DNA of 64,000 bases, taken from the NCBI GenBank assembly GCA_965267485.1, contig OZ254080.1:3658001-3722000 (forward strand). The letters are read 5' to 3'. Made by a program: the position numbers and the translations under genes. The notes under the pieces are model-generated. The model did no database searches and had not been told where the DNA came from. It saw nothing but the letters and a program-made list of their open reading frames with translations. Source of the DNA: JANQJA01 sp965267485. Its GTDB lineage: Bacteria; Pseudomonadota; Gammaproteobacteria; Pseudomonadales; Azotimanducaceae. Each line of letters starts with the position of its first letter. Position 1 is the first letter of the stretch. Shown piece after piece: positions 44,639 through 53,756 of the stretch.

Positions 44639-45391
44639 TTACAGCACGCCGAGCTCCTGGGCAAGGCGCTCGGCCGGCATGTAGCCAGGAATCAGCGTAC
44701 CGTCATCGGTCACGAGCGCTGGCGTGCCGGTTACACCGAGTTCCTGGCCCAGTCGGTACTGGGCCGCCACCGGATTCTCACACTCATGAGACTCGATATC
44801 CTTGCCGGCCTTCGCCAGGGTCAGTGCTTCCTGGGGATTGTCGGCACACCACGCCGACACGATCTTGTCATAGCTGCGGGACGGCACCCCCGCCCGCGGA
44901 TACGCCAGATAACGAACCGCAATGCCCAGCCGATTGAGTTCGGGAACCTCCTGATGGAGCTTGCGGCAGTAGCCGCAGTCGATGTCCGTGAACACGTTGA
45001 CCGTGGCCTTGATGTTGTTATCCGCGGGCGCGAACACAACCATCTCGGATTCATCGACCGCATCGATCAATTCCTTGCGGCGCACGTTTCGCGATTCCTC
45101 GCTCACGTTGACGATGTAGATACCACCGCCCGCCTGGGCAACGCGATAAAGATCGCCCGTCAGGAAATGCTCGCCATTTCTGGAGACGAACAGCGACTGC
45201 ATGCCGTCGAGCACGACCTCGTAGAATCCCGGTAGCTCGGTGTCACGCACTTCGGTGACCGGCAACTCGAGCGCGCGGAAATTCTGGGCGAGCAGCGCCT
45301 TCGCCTCTTTCTCGGACACTTCCTCGGCGACGGCCGGCTGCAGCGTGGCGACGACCATCGCCAGAGCCACGAAAACGGGGCGAATCATCAT
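44639..45391 (-). CDS. dsbC: Thiol:disulfide interchange protein DsbC
   Basis: Periplasmic disulfide isomerase, 250 residues. Signal peptide (IRPVFVALAMVVATLQPAVA) leads a DsbC/G dimerisation domain, then a thioredoxin domain with active site CGYC (C139, C142) and the cis-Pro region GTPALVTDDG. Follows xerD as in E. coli; recJ, the next E. coli gene, is not here. Confidence 0.94.
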   Translation of the reverse strand: MMIRPVFVALAMVVATLQPAVAEEVSEKEAKALLAQNFRALELPVTEVRDTELPGFYEVVLDGMQSLFVSRNGEHFLTGDLYRVAQAGGGIYIVNVSEESRNVRRKELIDAVDESEMVVFAPADNNIKATVNVFTDIDCGYCRKLHQEVPELNRLGIAVRYLAYPRAGVPSRSYDKIVSAWCADNPQEALTLAKAGKDIESHECENPVAAQYRLGQELGVTGTPALVTDDGTLIPGYMPAERLAQELGVL

Positions 45392-45507
45392 ATGGGTACT
45401 CGGTGAATCAGGGTTTGGGTACTTTGCCCGCAGACCCGGTTATTGTAAACCGATCGGGCGGGTACTCCTGTTGACCGGCACGGGCGGAAGAAGTTTCCGA
45501 CCAGCGG

Positions 45508-46413
45508 TTATCCACGTGGATGATGCTCGGCGTGGAGCGTCTTCATGCGCTGTCGGGCAATGTGCGTGTAGATCTGTGTGGTGGACAGGTCCGCGTGGCC
45601 GAGCAGCAGTTGAACGACCCGCAAATCGGCGCCGTGGTTGAGCAGATGGGTCGCGAACGCGTGCCGTAGCGTATGCGGCGAGAGCTTTCGCCGGATGTCC
45701 GCCGTACGGGCGTGCGCCTTGATCCGATGCCAGAACGTCTGGCGCGTCATGCGACGGCCCTGACCGCTGGGAAACACCGCCGTTTCGGCGAGGTTTCGCT
45801 TCAGCAGATCGGCGCGCGCCTCGCGCATGAATCGTGTGAGCCACCGGATGGCTTCCTCCCCCATCGGCACCAGACGTTCCTTGCTGCCCTTGCCGATGAC
45901 GCGCACGACGCCCTGGCGAAGGTTCACGTCCGTGACCTCCAGATTGACGAGTTCGCTGACGCGCAACCCGCAGGCATACAGCAATTCGAGCATCGTGCGG
46001 TCACGCAGGCCGATCGGCGTGGACGTGTCCGGCGCCGCGAGCAAGCGCTCGACCTCAGCCTCCGTCAGCGAGTCGGGCAGCGGCCGGCCGAGCTTTGGAT
46101 TGTCGATACGAAGCGTCGGATCGACGGCGACACGATTCTCTCGCAGCAGATACCGGTAGAGGCTTCGAAGACAGGACAGCGCCCGCGCGGTCGAACGGGC
46201 CTTGGCCCCCGCACCCATCCGATGCGCCAGATAGCCCATGAGGTCTTCACGCCGCGCCCGCGTGAGTTCACTGCCGCGGTCTCGGAGCCAGCCGGCGAAC
46301 GCAGTGATGTCGCGGCGATAGGCGTCGAGCGTATTCTGGGCGAGCCCTTTCTCGAGCCAGAGATTGTCGATGAAGGATTCGATCAGGGCCTGATCTGCGG
46401 CGGCGAGGGTCAC
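45508..46413 (-). CDS. xerD: Site-specific tyrosine recombinase XerD
   Basis: Chromosome-dimer resolution recombinase acting with XerC at dif. The 301-residue protein has catalytic R151, K175, H247, R250, H273 and Y282 (in IYTHI), all present, with LSPHTLRHAFATHLL as signature. Length and linkage to dsbC indicate the housekeeping XerD rather than a phage integrase. GTG start. Confidence 0.95.
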   Translation of the reverse strand: MTLAAADQALIESFIDNLWLEKGLAQNTLDAYRRDITAFAGWLRDRGSELTRARREDLMGYLAHRMGAGAKARSTARALSCLRSLYRYLLRENRVAVDPTLRIDNPKLGRPLPDSLTEAEVERLLAAPDTSTPIGLRDRTMLELLYACGLRVSELVNLEVTDVNLRQGVVRVIGKGSKERLVPMGEEAIRWLTRFMREARADLLKRNLAETAVFPSGQGRRMTRQTFWHRIKAHARTADIRRKLSPHTLRHAFATHLLNHGADLRVVQLLLGHADLSTTQIYTHIARQRMKTLHAEHHPRG

Positions 46414-46500
46414 GTTGAGAAACCCGACGTGGAGTTCGGCCCTACCTTAGTCGGCGGCAGGAGAAAATTAAAGGGAGGGAGGCGGGAAGGCAGACCCTTC

Positions 46501-46519
46501 GGCCCGGCGTTGCCGGGCC
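46501..46519 (-). terminator. GC-rich hairpin after rplS
   Basis: Perfect 8-bp stem (46501-46508 with 46512-46519) and 3-nt loop, 24 bp beyond the rplS stop. It is well placed to end the rpsP-rimM-trmD-rplS transcript, but no T tract follows, so it may only stabilise the 3' end. Confidence 0.45.
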
Positions 46520-46543
46520 TCAGGATGAACCAAAAGACCGCTT

Positions 46544-46888
46544 TTAGTTCAACTTCTCCTTGATGCGCGCGGCACGACCACTACGCTCGCGCAGGTAGTA
46601 GAGCTTCGCCTTGCGAACATCGCCACGACGCTTGACCGTGATGCTGTCGAGCAGCGGGCTGTGCGTCTGGAAAGTACGCTCGACACCGACACCATGCGAG
46701 ATCTTGCGAACGGTAAAGGCGGAGTTGATGCCGCGATTGCGAATGCCGATAACGACACCCTCGAACGCCTGCAGACGCTCCCGGTTGCCTTCCTTGACCC
46801 GCACCTGCACGACGACCGTGTCGCCCGGGCTGAATTCCGGCACCTCTCGGAGCTGTTCTGCATCCAGCTGTTCAATGATCTTGCTCAT
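46544..46888 (-). CDS. rplS: 50S ribosomal protein L19
   Basis: 114-residue protein at the 30S-50S interface. It starts MSKIIEQLDAEQ at ATG 46888 and contains FSPGDTVVVQVRVKEGNRER and RKAKLYYLRERSGRAARI, strongly conserved in L19. Last gene of the rpsP operon, 1 bp after trmD. Confidence 0.97.
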   Translation of the reverse strand: MSKIIEQLDAEQLREVPEFSPGDTVVVQVRVKEGNRERLQAFEGVVIGIRNRGINSAFTVRKISHGVGVERTFQTHSPLLDSITVKRRGDVRKAKLYYLRERSGRAARIKEKLN

Positions 46889-46889
46889 G

Positions 46890-47663
46890 TCATTTTTCCT
46901 CGTTGTCTCGAAGCTCGATACCGTCGTCTGCACGCTCGGCCCGATACTCCTCCAGCAATTCGCTTTCTGTTTCCGTCAGCGCCCGTCCTTCCAGCAGATC
47001 AGGACGGCGCTCGAACGTTCGTCCCAGACTCTGCTTCAGACGCCAGCGTCTGATTTCTTCATGGTTTCCGCTGAGCAGCACCGGCGGCACGTCATGCCCG
47101 TCGATCTGTTCCGGCCGCGTATATTGCGGAAAGTCCAGTAACCCGTTGTAAAAGGAATCCGACGCAGCAGACCCCTCGTCTCCAAGCACGTCCGGCAACA
47201 GCCGCACGAGCCCGTCAATCAGTACCATCGCCGGGACTTCGCCGCCGGAGAGCACGTAGTCCCCGATCGATATCTCCTCGTCGATGCCGGCCTCGATCAC
47301 GCGTTCATCCACGCCTTCGTAGCGGCTCGCCACCAGTACCAGGCGCTCGGTCGCTGCCAACTCGATCAGCTTTTTCTGATCCAGGCGTCGACCCTGTGGT
47401 GACAGATGCACCACCCGGCATCCTGCCCCACCCCGCTGCCGCGCCTCGGCAATCGCCGCCATCAGCGGCTCGACCTTCATCAACATGCCCGGGCCACCGC
47501 CGTAGGGCTTGTCATCGACCGTTCTGTGCCGGTCCGTCGCGAAATCCCGCGGATTCCAGCGCTCGATCTCGAGCAGACCCCGCTGTACGGCACGACCGCT
47601 GATGCCGTACTGCGACACCGCGTCGAACATCGCGGGAAACAGTGACACGATGCCGATCCACAT
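46890..47663 (-). CDS. trmD: tRNA (guanine-N1-)-methyltransferase TrmD
   Basis: Makes m1G37 in tRNAs reading CNN and GGN codons, preventing frameshifts. The 257-residue SPOUT-knot enzyme shows YGGGPGMLMKVEPL, SPQGRRLDQ, the SAM-knot LVASRYEGVDERV and the GDYVLSGGE motif. Preceded by rimM by 10 bp. Confidence 0.97.
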   Translation of the reverse strand: MWIGIVSLFPAMFDAVSQYGISGRAVQRGLLEIERWNPRDFATDRHRTVDDKPYGGGPGMLMKVEPLMAAIAEARQRGGAGCRVVHLSPQGRRLDQKKLIELAATERLVLVASRYEGVDERVIEAGIDEEISIGDYVLSGGEVPAMVLIDGLVRLLPDVLGDEGSAASDSFYNGLLDFPQYTRPEQIDGHDVPPVLLSGNHEEIRRWRLKQSLGRTFERRPDLLEGRALTETESELLEEYRAERADDGIELRDNEEK

Positions 47664-47673
47664 ACGGACGTAC

Positions 47674-48201
47674 CTAGTAGTCTGTCTCCCAGTTCACCGT
47701 GACTGACCCCGCCTTGAGATCAATGTCGGTGACGATGTCTTCCTCGACGAACGGAATCATCCGTTCCCGCCCGTCAATGCTCGCCTCATCGGCGATCACG
47801 ACCATGACGTCACTCGCCCCGGTCTCCAGCAGGTGGTCAACCCTGCCAAGCCGTACCCCGTCGGTATTGATCACCGCAAGGCCCTCGAGCTGATGCCAGT
47901 ACAATTCTCCGTCATCGAGTTCCGGAAGCTGCACCTTCTCTACTTCAATTTGCCAGCCGGCAAGCGCCTCTGCCTCGTTTCGGCTGGTGAAGCCGGCCGG
48001 CAGGGCGATGAGCCCCTTGCCATGCACACGACCGTTCTCGAGTTCGATCGTCTGCTGCCGTGCACCTCTCGAGAGGTACCACGGCTGATATTGCAGAATT
48101 CCTTCCATCGGGTCGGTGTACGAATAAACCTTCACCCACCCCTTGATGCCATACGCGCCTGTAATCCGGCCGACGACAATCAGATCGCTATCTGGCGTCA
48201 C
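47674..48201 (-). CDS. rimM: 16S rRNA processing protein RimM
   Basis: 175-residue 30S assembly factor. An N-terminal RimM barrel (VVGRITGAYGIKGWVKVYSYTD) is followed by a PRC-barrel domain (ELYWHQLEGLAVIN; IPFVEEDIVTDIDL). GTG start. Between rpsP and trmD, the standard order. Confidence 0.95.
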   Translation of the reverse strand: MTPDSDLIVVGRITGAYGIKGWVKVYSYTDPMEGILQYQPWYLSRGARQQTIELENGRVHGKGLIALPAGFTSRNEAEALAGWQIEVEKVQLPELDDGELYWHQLEGLAVINTDGVRLGRVDHLLETGASDVMVVIADEASIDGRERMIPFVEEDIVTDIDLKAGSVTVNWETDY

Positions 48202-48219
48202 AATTGCCAGACAGCGTTC

Positions 48220-48519
48220 TTACGCTGCAGCTTCCTCGGCGCCGGAATCAGCCGGTGCCGCGGCCGGCGTACCGGAGTCCTTGCGTGCCACCTTGGCGAG
48301 TTGCTTGACGCGGTCAGACGGCTGCGCACCCTGGCGAACCCAGTAATCGAACCGCTCGACGTCAAGGCGCAGCCCTTCAGTCGCACCCCGTGCGACCGGA
48401 TTGAAGAAGCCGAGGCGCTCGACAAAACGGCCATCGCGGGCCACGCGGCTGTCAGCGACGGTGATGTGGTAGTAGGGCCGCTTTTTGCTACCAGCCCTGG
48501 AAAGTCTAATAACCAGCAT
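48220..48519 (-). CDS. rpsP: 30S ribosomal protein S16
   Basis: 99-residue ribosomal protein starting MLVIRLSRAGSKKRPYYHI (ATG 48519). The C-terminal tail is alanine-rich (about 15 residues beyond the E. coli end). First gene of the rpsP-rimM-trmD-rplS operon; its leader contains a hairpin and a probable -10. Confidence 0.97.
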   Translation of the reverse strand: MLVIRLSRAGSKKRPYYHITVADSRVARDGRFVERLGFFNPVARGATEGLRLDVERFDYWVRQGAQPSDRVKQLAKVARKDSGTPAAAPADSGAEEAAA

Positions 48520-48548
48520 GTAGTTGATTTCCTTGAGAATTCTGCACG

Positions 48549-48584
48549 CGCAGGGCTTCCCCTGCGGAAAGGGGCGCAATTCTA
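48549..48584 (-). promoter_or_regulatory. rpsP leader: candidate -10 and hairpin
   Basis: A -10-like TAGAAT (48584-48579, leftward) with only a weak -35 is followed by a perfect 7-bp hairpin (48549-48555 with 48560-48566, 4-nt loop) ending 30 bp before the rpsP ATG. If transcription starts near 48572 the hairpin forms the 5' end of the mRNA. Confidence 0.4.
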
Positions 48585-48656
48585 CGCGATCGTTTCGTGG
48601 AATTAAACCTTTTTAGCGACGGCCGCCGTCAGGCAAGTCATTGAATTCCGAACGGA

Positions 48657-49553
48657 TTAGCCTGCCGGCCGATCCGACGCGAGACGCCTGGCGATCTCCC
48701 GCAGCCGGATGACCTGCTGGATGTGCAGCGGCAGCATTGATAACCAGTCGATGAACTCGAACACATAGAGCAGCAGGGAAAGGATCAGCCCCGCCTCCAG
48801 CGCCCCGCCCGTCACCGCGCTGTAGGGCGCAAAGAGGAACAGGCCCACCGCACCGATCCAGAAAATCGCGTAATTGAAGGTCTCAAGATCGGACAGGCGA
48901 ATATTCCACTGCATCAGGCGCTTGAAGTGGTTCGCCTGCCTCGACCGGTCCGCCGACGTGATCACGTCGACGGTCTCTTCATACTGATCGTTGTAGCCGG
49001 CATTCAGGCGGTAATTCCGGCGCGCCGTCACCGCATAGATCAGGGTCAGCAACACCACGAGGCACAGGCAGCCGATAAAGACCGGCCAGGAGAGCCCGGC
49101 GACGATGATCAGGATGCCAAACAGCGAGATCAGCGCCCCGAGAAGTTCGGGCATCGAGTCCTCGAAAAAGTCGACGAACTCGGTCAGCAGATCTGCCCGC
49201 GCGGTTGTTCGCGAGACCGAAGCACCGGCTTGTGCCTCTCGCTCGACCAGTTCCACAGCGACACGCTCATAGATGCCGGCATAGATTCGCGTGTCGTAAA
49301 GCCGGCGGGCGCTGCCGACCAGCACTGAAGCGATCCCCAGAAGACCGAGATGAAGCAGCCCCTGCAGGCTGTCAGCCAGAAGGTCATCAATCGCGAGTCC
49401 GATCAGCAGCGGGTAGAGCACACCCAGCGCCGACTCCAGCACGACAAGCAGGAACGTTGCCGAGATTCGCCACTTGAAGCGCACAAAGAGCCCCGAGAGA
49501 GAGATACCCGCCACGTCGATCAATCCTGTCTGTCGTCTGTCCAGTATAGGCAA
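48657..49553 (-). CDS. ABC exporter-type transmembrane domain, no ATPase
   Basis: 298-residue polytopic membrane protein with the six-helix layout of a type-IV (exporter) ABC half-transporter (LYPLLIGLAIDDLL, ARRLYDTRIYAGIYERVAVE, IYAVTARRNYRLNAGYN). It ends after the sixth segment; no Walker A or ABC signature occurs in it or adjacent genes. Standalone ABC-membrane families exist, so it need not be broken. Start is TTG 49553, with an in-frame GTG (V14) as alternative. Monocistronic. Confidence 0.72.
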   Translation of the reverse strand: MPILDRRQTGLIDVAGISLSGLFVRFKWRISATFLLVVLESALGVLYPLLIGLAIDDLLADSLQGLLHLGLLGIASVLVGSARRLYDTRIYAGIYERVAVELVEREAQAGASVSRTTARADLLTEFVDFFEDSMPELLGALISLFGILIIVAGLSWPVFIGCLCLVVLLTLIYAVTARRNYRLNAGYNDQYEETVDVITSADRSRQANHFKRLMQWNIRLSDLETFNYAIFWIGAVGLFLFAPYSAVTGGALEAGLILSLLLYVFEFIDWLSMLPLHIQQVIRLREIARRLASDRPAG

Positions 49554-49603
49554 GTGTTGCCGGAAACGCCGGTGCTATCATCAGGCAGAGAAGGAGGGAT
49601 GCC

Positions 49604-51154
49604 ATGAGCTGGAAGAAAGAGATTCATGAACTCGGCTACCGGTCGGCGCTGGCCGAAGCGATGGGCGGCGAGGACAAGGTCGCAAGGCAGCACGAGTTCG
49701 GCAAGCTCACCATTCGCGAGCGCATCGATGCGATAGCAGATGCCGGCTCGTTCCACGAGATCGGCAAACTCGCCGGCGTCGCGGAGTACTCGGAAACCGG
49801 CGAAATGAAGGCGTTTACGCCCTCGAACTTCGTCTTTGGCACGGCCGAGATCGAAGGGCGCCCCGTCGTGCTCTCCGGCGATGACTTCACGGTTCGCGGC
49901 GGTTCTGCAGACGCCTCCATTGCCGGCAAGCGGCTCCAGGCAGAAGGGCTCGCCGCAGAGCTGCGACTCCCGCATATCCGCCTCGTCGATGGTATGGGTG
50001 GCGGCGGCTCCGTCAAGACCATCGAGATGGCCGGGCGTACCTACATTCCGCAGGTGCGCGGCTGGGACACGATCGTCGGTCACCTCGGCATTGCACCATC
50101 GGTCTCCCTTGCCCTCGGCTCGGTGGCGGGCATCGGCGCGGCAAGGGTCTCGACGTCGCACTACTCGGTGATCGTGAAGGACACCGCGCAGATGATGATC
50201 GCGGGGCCGGCACTGGTCGAATGGGCCGCGCTCGGCAAGGTCAGCAAGGAAGAACTGGGTTCGAGCCGGATTCACACGCGCAACGGCGCGATTGATGATG
50301 AGGCGACGTCGGAGGAAGAAGCGTTCGCCATGGCGAAGCGGTTTCTCTCATACCTGCCATCGAGCGTCGACGAGTTGCCGCCGGTCACTGAATGCAGCGA
50401 CCCCGTCACCCGCCGCGAGGAGTCCCTGCTCGATGTCGTGCCACGGGATCCCCATCGCCCCTACGAGATGCGCCCCGTCATCAGCGCCGTTGCCGATCAG
50501 GGCACGTTCTTTGAGATGGGCAGGCAATGGGGCCGCTCGATCATTACCGGGCTTGCCCGGCTGAACGGCATTCCCGTCGCCGTGTTTGCGGAGGATCCCA
50601 TGATCTACGGTGGTGCCTGGACCGCAGACGCCTGCAAAAAGCTTGTCCGGTTCTGCGATCTGGCAAGCACCTTTCATTTGCCACTCGTGCACCTCGTCGA
50701 TTGCCCCGGCTTTCTGATCGGCAAGCAGAGCGAGGAAGCCGCGACCATCCGTCATGGTTCCTCAGCGCTGGCCGCACTCGGCCAGTCCACCGTGCCGTTC
50801 TGCAGCGTGGTGATTCGAAAGGCGTTTGGTGTTGCCGGTGCCGCGAACACGAAACCCGGCAGCCACCACTTCCGCTTTTCATGGCCGTCCGGCGACTGGG
50901 GCTCACTGCCGATCGAGGGTGGCATCGAGGTCGCCTACAAAGCCGAACTGGCCGAAGCGGACGACTACGATGCCCACCTCGAGGCCATCAGGGAGCGGCT
51001 CAATCGCGTTCGCTCTCCCTTCCGGTCTGCCGAGTACTTCGAGATTGAGAACATCATCGACCCGAGGGAAACGCGCGAACGCCTCTGTCACTGGGCCGGC
51101 ATCGCTCGCCGGGCGCTGACGCCCGGCACCACCGCGTTTACCTATCGGCCCTAA
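49604..51154 (+). CDS. Acyl-CoA carboxylase beta (carboxyltransferase) subunit
   Basis: 516-residue biotin-dependent carboxyltransferase of the propionyl/methylcrotonyl-CoA carboxylase beta type. Two crotonase-like halves are visible: RLVDGMGGGGSVKTIE with GSVAGIGAARVSTSHYSVIVKD, and HLVDCPGFLIGKQSEEAATIRHG with FGVAGAANTKPG. GGAGG lies 6 bp upstream of the ATG. No biotin-carboxylase/carrier gene lies nearby, so the partner must be elsewhere. Substrate cannot be assigned. Its end overlaps the convergent SulP gene by 17 bp. Confidence 0.85.
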   Translation: MSWKKEIHELGYRSALAEAMGGEDKVARQHEFGKLTIRERIDAIADAGSFHEIGKLAGVAEYSETGEMKAFTPSNFVFGTAEIEGRPVVLSGDDFTVRGGSADASIAGKRLQAEGLAAELRLPHIRLVDGMGGGGSVKTIEMAGRTYIPQVRGWDTIVGHLGIAPSVSLALGSVAGIGAARVSTSHYSVIVKDTAQMMIAGPALVEWAALGKVSKEELGSSRIHTRNGAIDDEATSEEEAFAMAKRFLSYLPSSVDELPPVTECSDPVTRREESLLDVVPRDPHRPYEMRPVISAVADQGTFFEMGRQWGRSIITGLARLNGIPVAVFAEDPMIYGGAWTADACKKLVRFCDLASTFHLPLVHLVDCPGFLIGKQSEEAATIRHGSSALAALGQSTVPFCSVVIRKAFGVAGAANTKPGSHHFRFSWPSGDWGSLPIEGGIEVAYKAELAEADDYDAHLEAIRERLNRVRSPFRSAEYFEIENIIDPRETRERLCHWAGIARRALTPGTTAFTYRP

Positions 51155-52817
51155 CGGCGTCGGGAGCCGCATCGCCTACCGACGCCGCTGATCGCAACGC
51201 CTCGAGACGCGACGTGAAGATCTGACCATCGTCGACGCTGCCACGCACGCCATACTTGGCGAGCAAATTGTCAACGTCGCCAGCCCGCAGCACCAGCAGC
51301 ACGACCCGGCCCCGCGCCTGGCCGTCGGCAATCATGTCGCCGACCGCACGGGATGACGTGTAGTCGATCTGGGTGACATCGGACAGATCGAGCAACAGGA
51401 CATCGTACTCGTCAAAATCAGCCAGCTTGCGCGCAACACCCTTGGCCGAACTGAAACTGAGCGGTCCACTCAGGTGGTAGAGCAGGATGCGACCGCCCGC
51501 GTCGTCCAGAATCTTCACCTCCTCGGCCGACAGCGACGCATGGTCACCTGCACCGCGCATCGGCTTTGCATGCTCGAGTTGAAGATCCGTCATCCGCTTC
51601 AGGAAGATGAAGCTCGCCATGACGACGCCGGTCGCGACGGCGGTGATCAAATCGATGAACACCGTGATCAGCAGCACCGTGAACATCACCAGGACACCCA
51701 CGGGCGGCGCCGTTCGCAGTCTGCGCAGGTAGTCCCAGTCGATGATGTCGGTACCGACCTTGATGAGGATGCCGGCAAGCACCGCATGCGGGATGCCGCT
51801 TGCGAGACCGCCCGCACCCAGCACCAGGATGAGCAGCACCGCGGCATGAAGGGCACCGGAAATCGGCGTACGCCCACCGGCCTTCACATTGACCACGGTA
51901 CGCATCGTCGCGCCCGCGCCGGGCAACCCGCCGAACAGGCCAGCGACCATATTGCCAATGCCCTGCCCGACCAGTTCGCGATCAGAACGGTGGTAGGTGC
52001 GGGTCACGTTGTCAGCCACCAGCGAAGTCAGCAGTGAGTCAATGCTGCCGAGCACGGCCAGCACAACTGCCGACTTGATCATGTCAGGGAGGAGCGCCAG
52101 CGTGACAGTCGGCATCTGGAGTGCCGGCAGGCCCGCCGGAATCTCCCCCAGTACGGGAACGTCAGAATCCGGCGACCAGAATCGCAGCACCAGCGCACCG
52201 GCAACCAGTGCCACCAGCGGCGCCGGTACGATCCGGTTGATGCGGGCCGGCATCAGATACACGATCGCGAGCGTACCGACACCGACCGCTGCCGCGGCTC
52301 CCGGCGGTTGCCCCATCAGTTCAGGCAGTGCCCTGAGCGATTCCAGCGGGCCGCTGAGGGCCGGGTAGCCGAGTAACGGTTCAATCTGCAGCAGGATGAT
52401 GATGACGCCAATGCCACTCATGAATCCCGACGTCACGGGATGCGGCATCATGTTGATGTAGTTGCCGAGGCGCAGCACGCCGAAAACAATCTGGAATGCG
52501 CCCCCCATCATCACGACCGTGAAGGCAATGGCGAACCCCCGGGCCGGATCGTCGGGAAACATGGCGGTGTACTGCATCAGCACGGTTGCCATCACGACAG
52601 TCATCGGCCCTGTCGGGCCCGATACCTGCGACGGTGTGCCACCAAACAGCGCGGCAAAAAAGCCGACACAGATCGCGCCGTAGAGACCTGCCACCGGACC
52701 GGCTCCCGACGAGACGCCAAAGGCGAGCGCCAGCGGCAGGGCGACGACCGCCGCCGTCAGACCGCCATAGATGTCGCCCTTGAGGTTATCGAAGCGCAGG
52801 CCGTTGACGAGTCGCAC
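51138..52817 (-). CDS. SulP family anion transporter with STAS domain
   Basis: 559-residue transporter (SLC26/SulP) with about 12-14 transmembrane segments and a C-terminal STAS domain (from ~residue 440; LLLDLSDVTQIDYTSSRAV). The N-terminus GDIYGGLTAAVVALPLALAFGV and QVSGPTGPMTVVMA are typical. The closest functional class (bicarbonate like BicA, or sulfate) cannot be decided. GTG 52817 with GGGG upstream is chosen over TTG 52838, which would overlap the previous gene. Confidence 0.85.
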   Translation of the reverse strand: MRLVNGLRFDNLKGDIYGGLTAAVVALPLALAFGVSSGAGPVAGLYGAICVGFFAALFGGTPSQVSGPTGPMTVVMATVLMQYTAMFPDDPARGFAIAFTVVMMGGAFQIVFGVLRLGNYINMMPHPVTSGFMSGIGVIIILLQIEPLLGYPALSGPLESLRALPELMGQPPGAAAAVGVGTLAIVYLMPARINRIVPAPLVALVAGALVLRFWSPDSDVPVLGEIPAGLPALQMPTVTLALLPDMIKSAVVLAVLGSIDSLLTSLVADNVTRTYHRSDRELVGQGIGNMVAGLFGGLPGAGATMRTVVNVKAGGRTPISGALHAAVLLILVLGAGGLASGIPHAVLAGILIKVGTDIIDWDYLRRLRTAPPVGVLVMFTVLLITVFIDLITAVATGVVMASFIFLKRMTDLQLEHAKPMRGAGDHASLSAEEVKILDDAGGRILLYHLSGPLSFSSAKGVARKLADFDEYDVLLLDLSDVTQIDYTSSRAVGDMIADGQARGRVVLLVLRAGDVDNLLAKYGVRGSVDDGQIFTSRLEALRSAASVGDAAPDAVRADR

Positions 52818-52828
52818 GCGATGCCCCG

Positions 52829-53731
52829 CTACTGGCAACGCTGATTGGCATCACGGAACCAGCGCCTGTCGTTCAGGTAGAGTTTGTCGTCGGTGGAGAG
52901 CAGCAGATCGTAGTTCAGTTCCGTCGGCCCGCCCTGCTCTTCCCAGCGCCCGAAGGACGCGTTGCCCTCGAACGAGGTCGCGCCGTAGCGCAGGACCAGC
53001 TGACCCGGCCCGGCCAGCGCCCCTTCGGCCCTCCAGACGCCCTGACCACGACCACCGAACGCGGCGGATGCACCACTGCCGAGGCTCGACCCGCCCGAAC
53101 TGCTGCGCCGAAAGAAGGACCCATCACTGCAGAGCCAGATGTGCTCCTCTTCGTAATAGCCGGACCCGGTGTACAACCGCACCACGTACCGGCCCTTCAG
53201 GTAGTCCTGCCAGTCACCGGCCAGACCGGGCGGTGACGGTGGCTGGACGGGTTCACTGAAGACCACGCTGGAGGAAACTGCATCGATACCGGCAAGCGCA
53301 TCGTCGAACCGGGCATCGTCGCTGATGGCGATGATGGCGAACGCGACACCGCTGGTTCCCGTCTGGGCCCGAATCCTCGACTTCAGTGTCGGTTCTCCCC
53401 GCACATCGTAGTCTGCTTCGAGCCAGCCGTTCTCCTCCCGAACCTGGCCCGACGGGACGAGTAGAACGCCGTCATCGAGCGGGATACGGCTCGACATGAC
53501 CTGCCTGAGTTCTTCGAGCGTCAGCCTGTCGCCCATGAGAAAGAGATTCGCCTGCGTCGCGCGCGACTCCATGACGAAGACAGATGCATCGGGAGGCAGC
53601 AGACCCTGCCAGCCTTCGGGCAGGGTGATGGCAAGACCAAGATCAGGGACTTCGATTCTGGTCTCGCCGTTGTAGAGCTTGCCGGGTTCGAGCGGTACCG
53701 CGAGGGCGCTCGTTGCCGCAAGCAGCAGCAC
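52829..53731 (-). CDS. Secreted/periplasmic protein of unknown function
   Basis: 300 residues with a signal peptide (LLLAATSALA from GTG 53731). The N-terminal half contains a lipid/protein-binding-like region with repeated beta strands; the C-terminal half (about 170-300) reads GDWQDYLKGRYVVRLY, HIWLCSDGSFFRRSSSGGSS and a Gly/Ser-rich loop, then GVWRAEGAL, a beta-sheet pattern I do not recognise as a named family. It overlaps no neighbour; ffh is 25 bp upstream. Location is likely periplasm or outer surface. Confidence 0.6.
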   Translation of the reverse strand: MLLLAATSALAVPLEPGKLYNGETRIEVPDLGLAITLPEGWQGLLPPDASVFVMESRATQANLFLMGDRLTLEELRQVMSSRIPLDDGVLLVPSGQVREENGWLEADYDVRGEPTLKSRIRAQTGTSGVAFAIIAISDDARFDDALAGIDAVSSSVVFSEPVQPPSPPGLAGDWQDYLKGRYVVRLYTGSGYYEEEHIWLCSDGSFFRRSSSGGSSLGSGASAAFGGRGQGVWRAEGALAGPGQLVLRYGATSFEGNASFGRWEEQGGPTELNYDLLLSTDDKLYLNDRRWFRDANQRCQ

Positions 53732-53756
53732 AACGAGCCAGATACCCGCAGAGACG

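Noticed and set aside
45508..46413. Tyrosine recombinase as a sign of a mobile element
   Set aside because: Catalytic residues, length and dsbC linkage identify housekeeping XerD; no att repeats or phage genes nearby.
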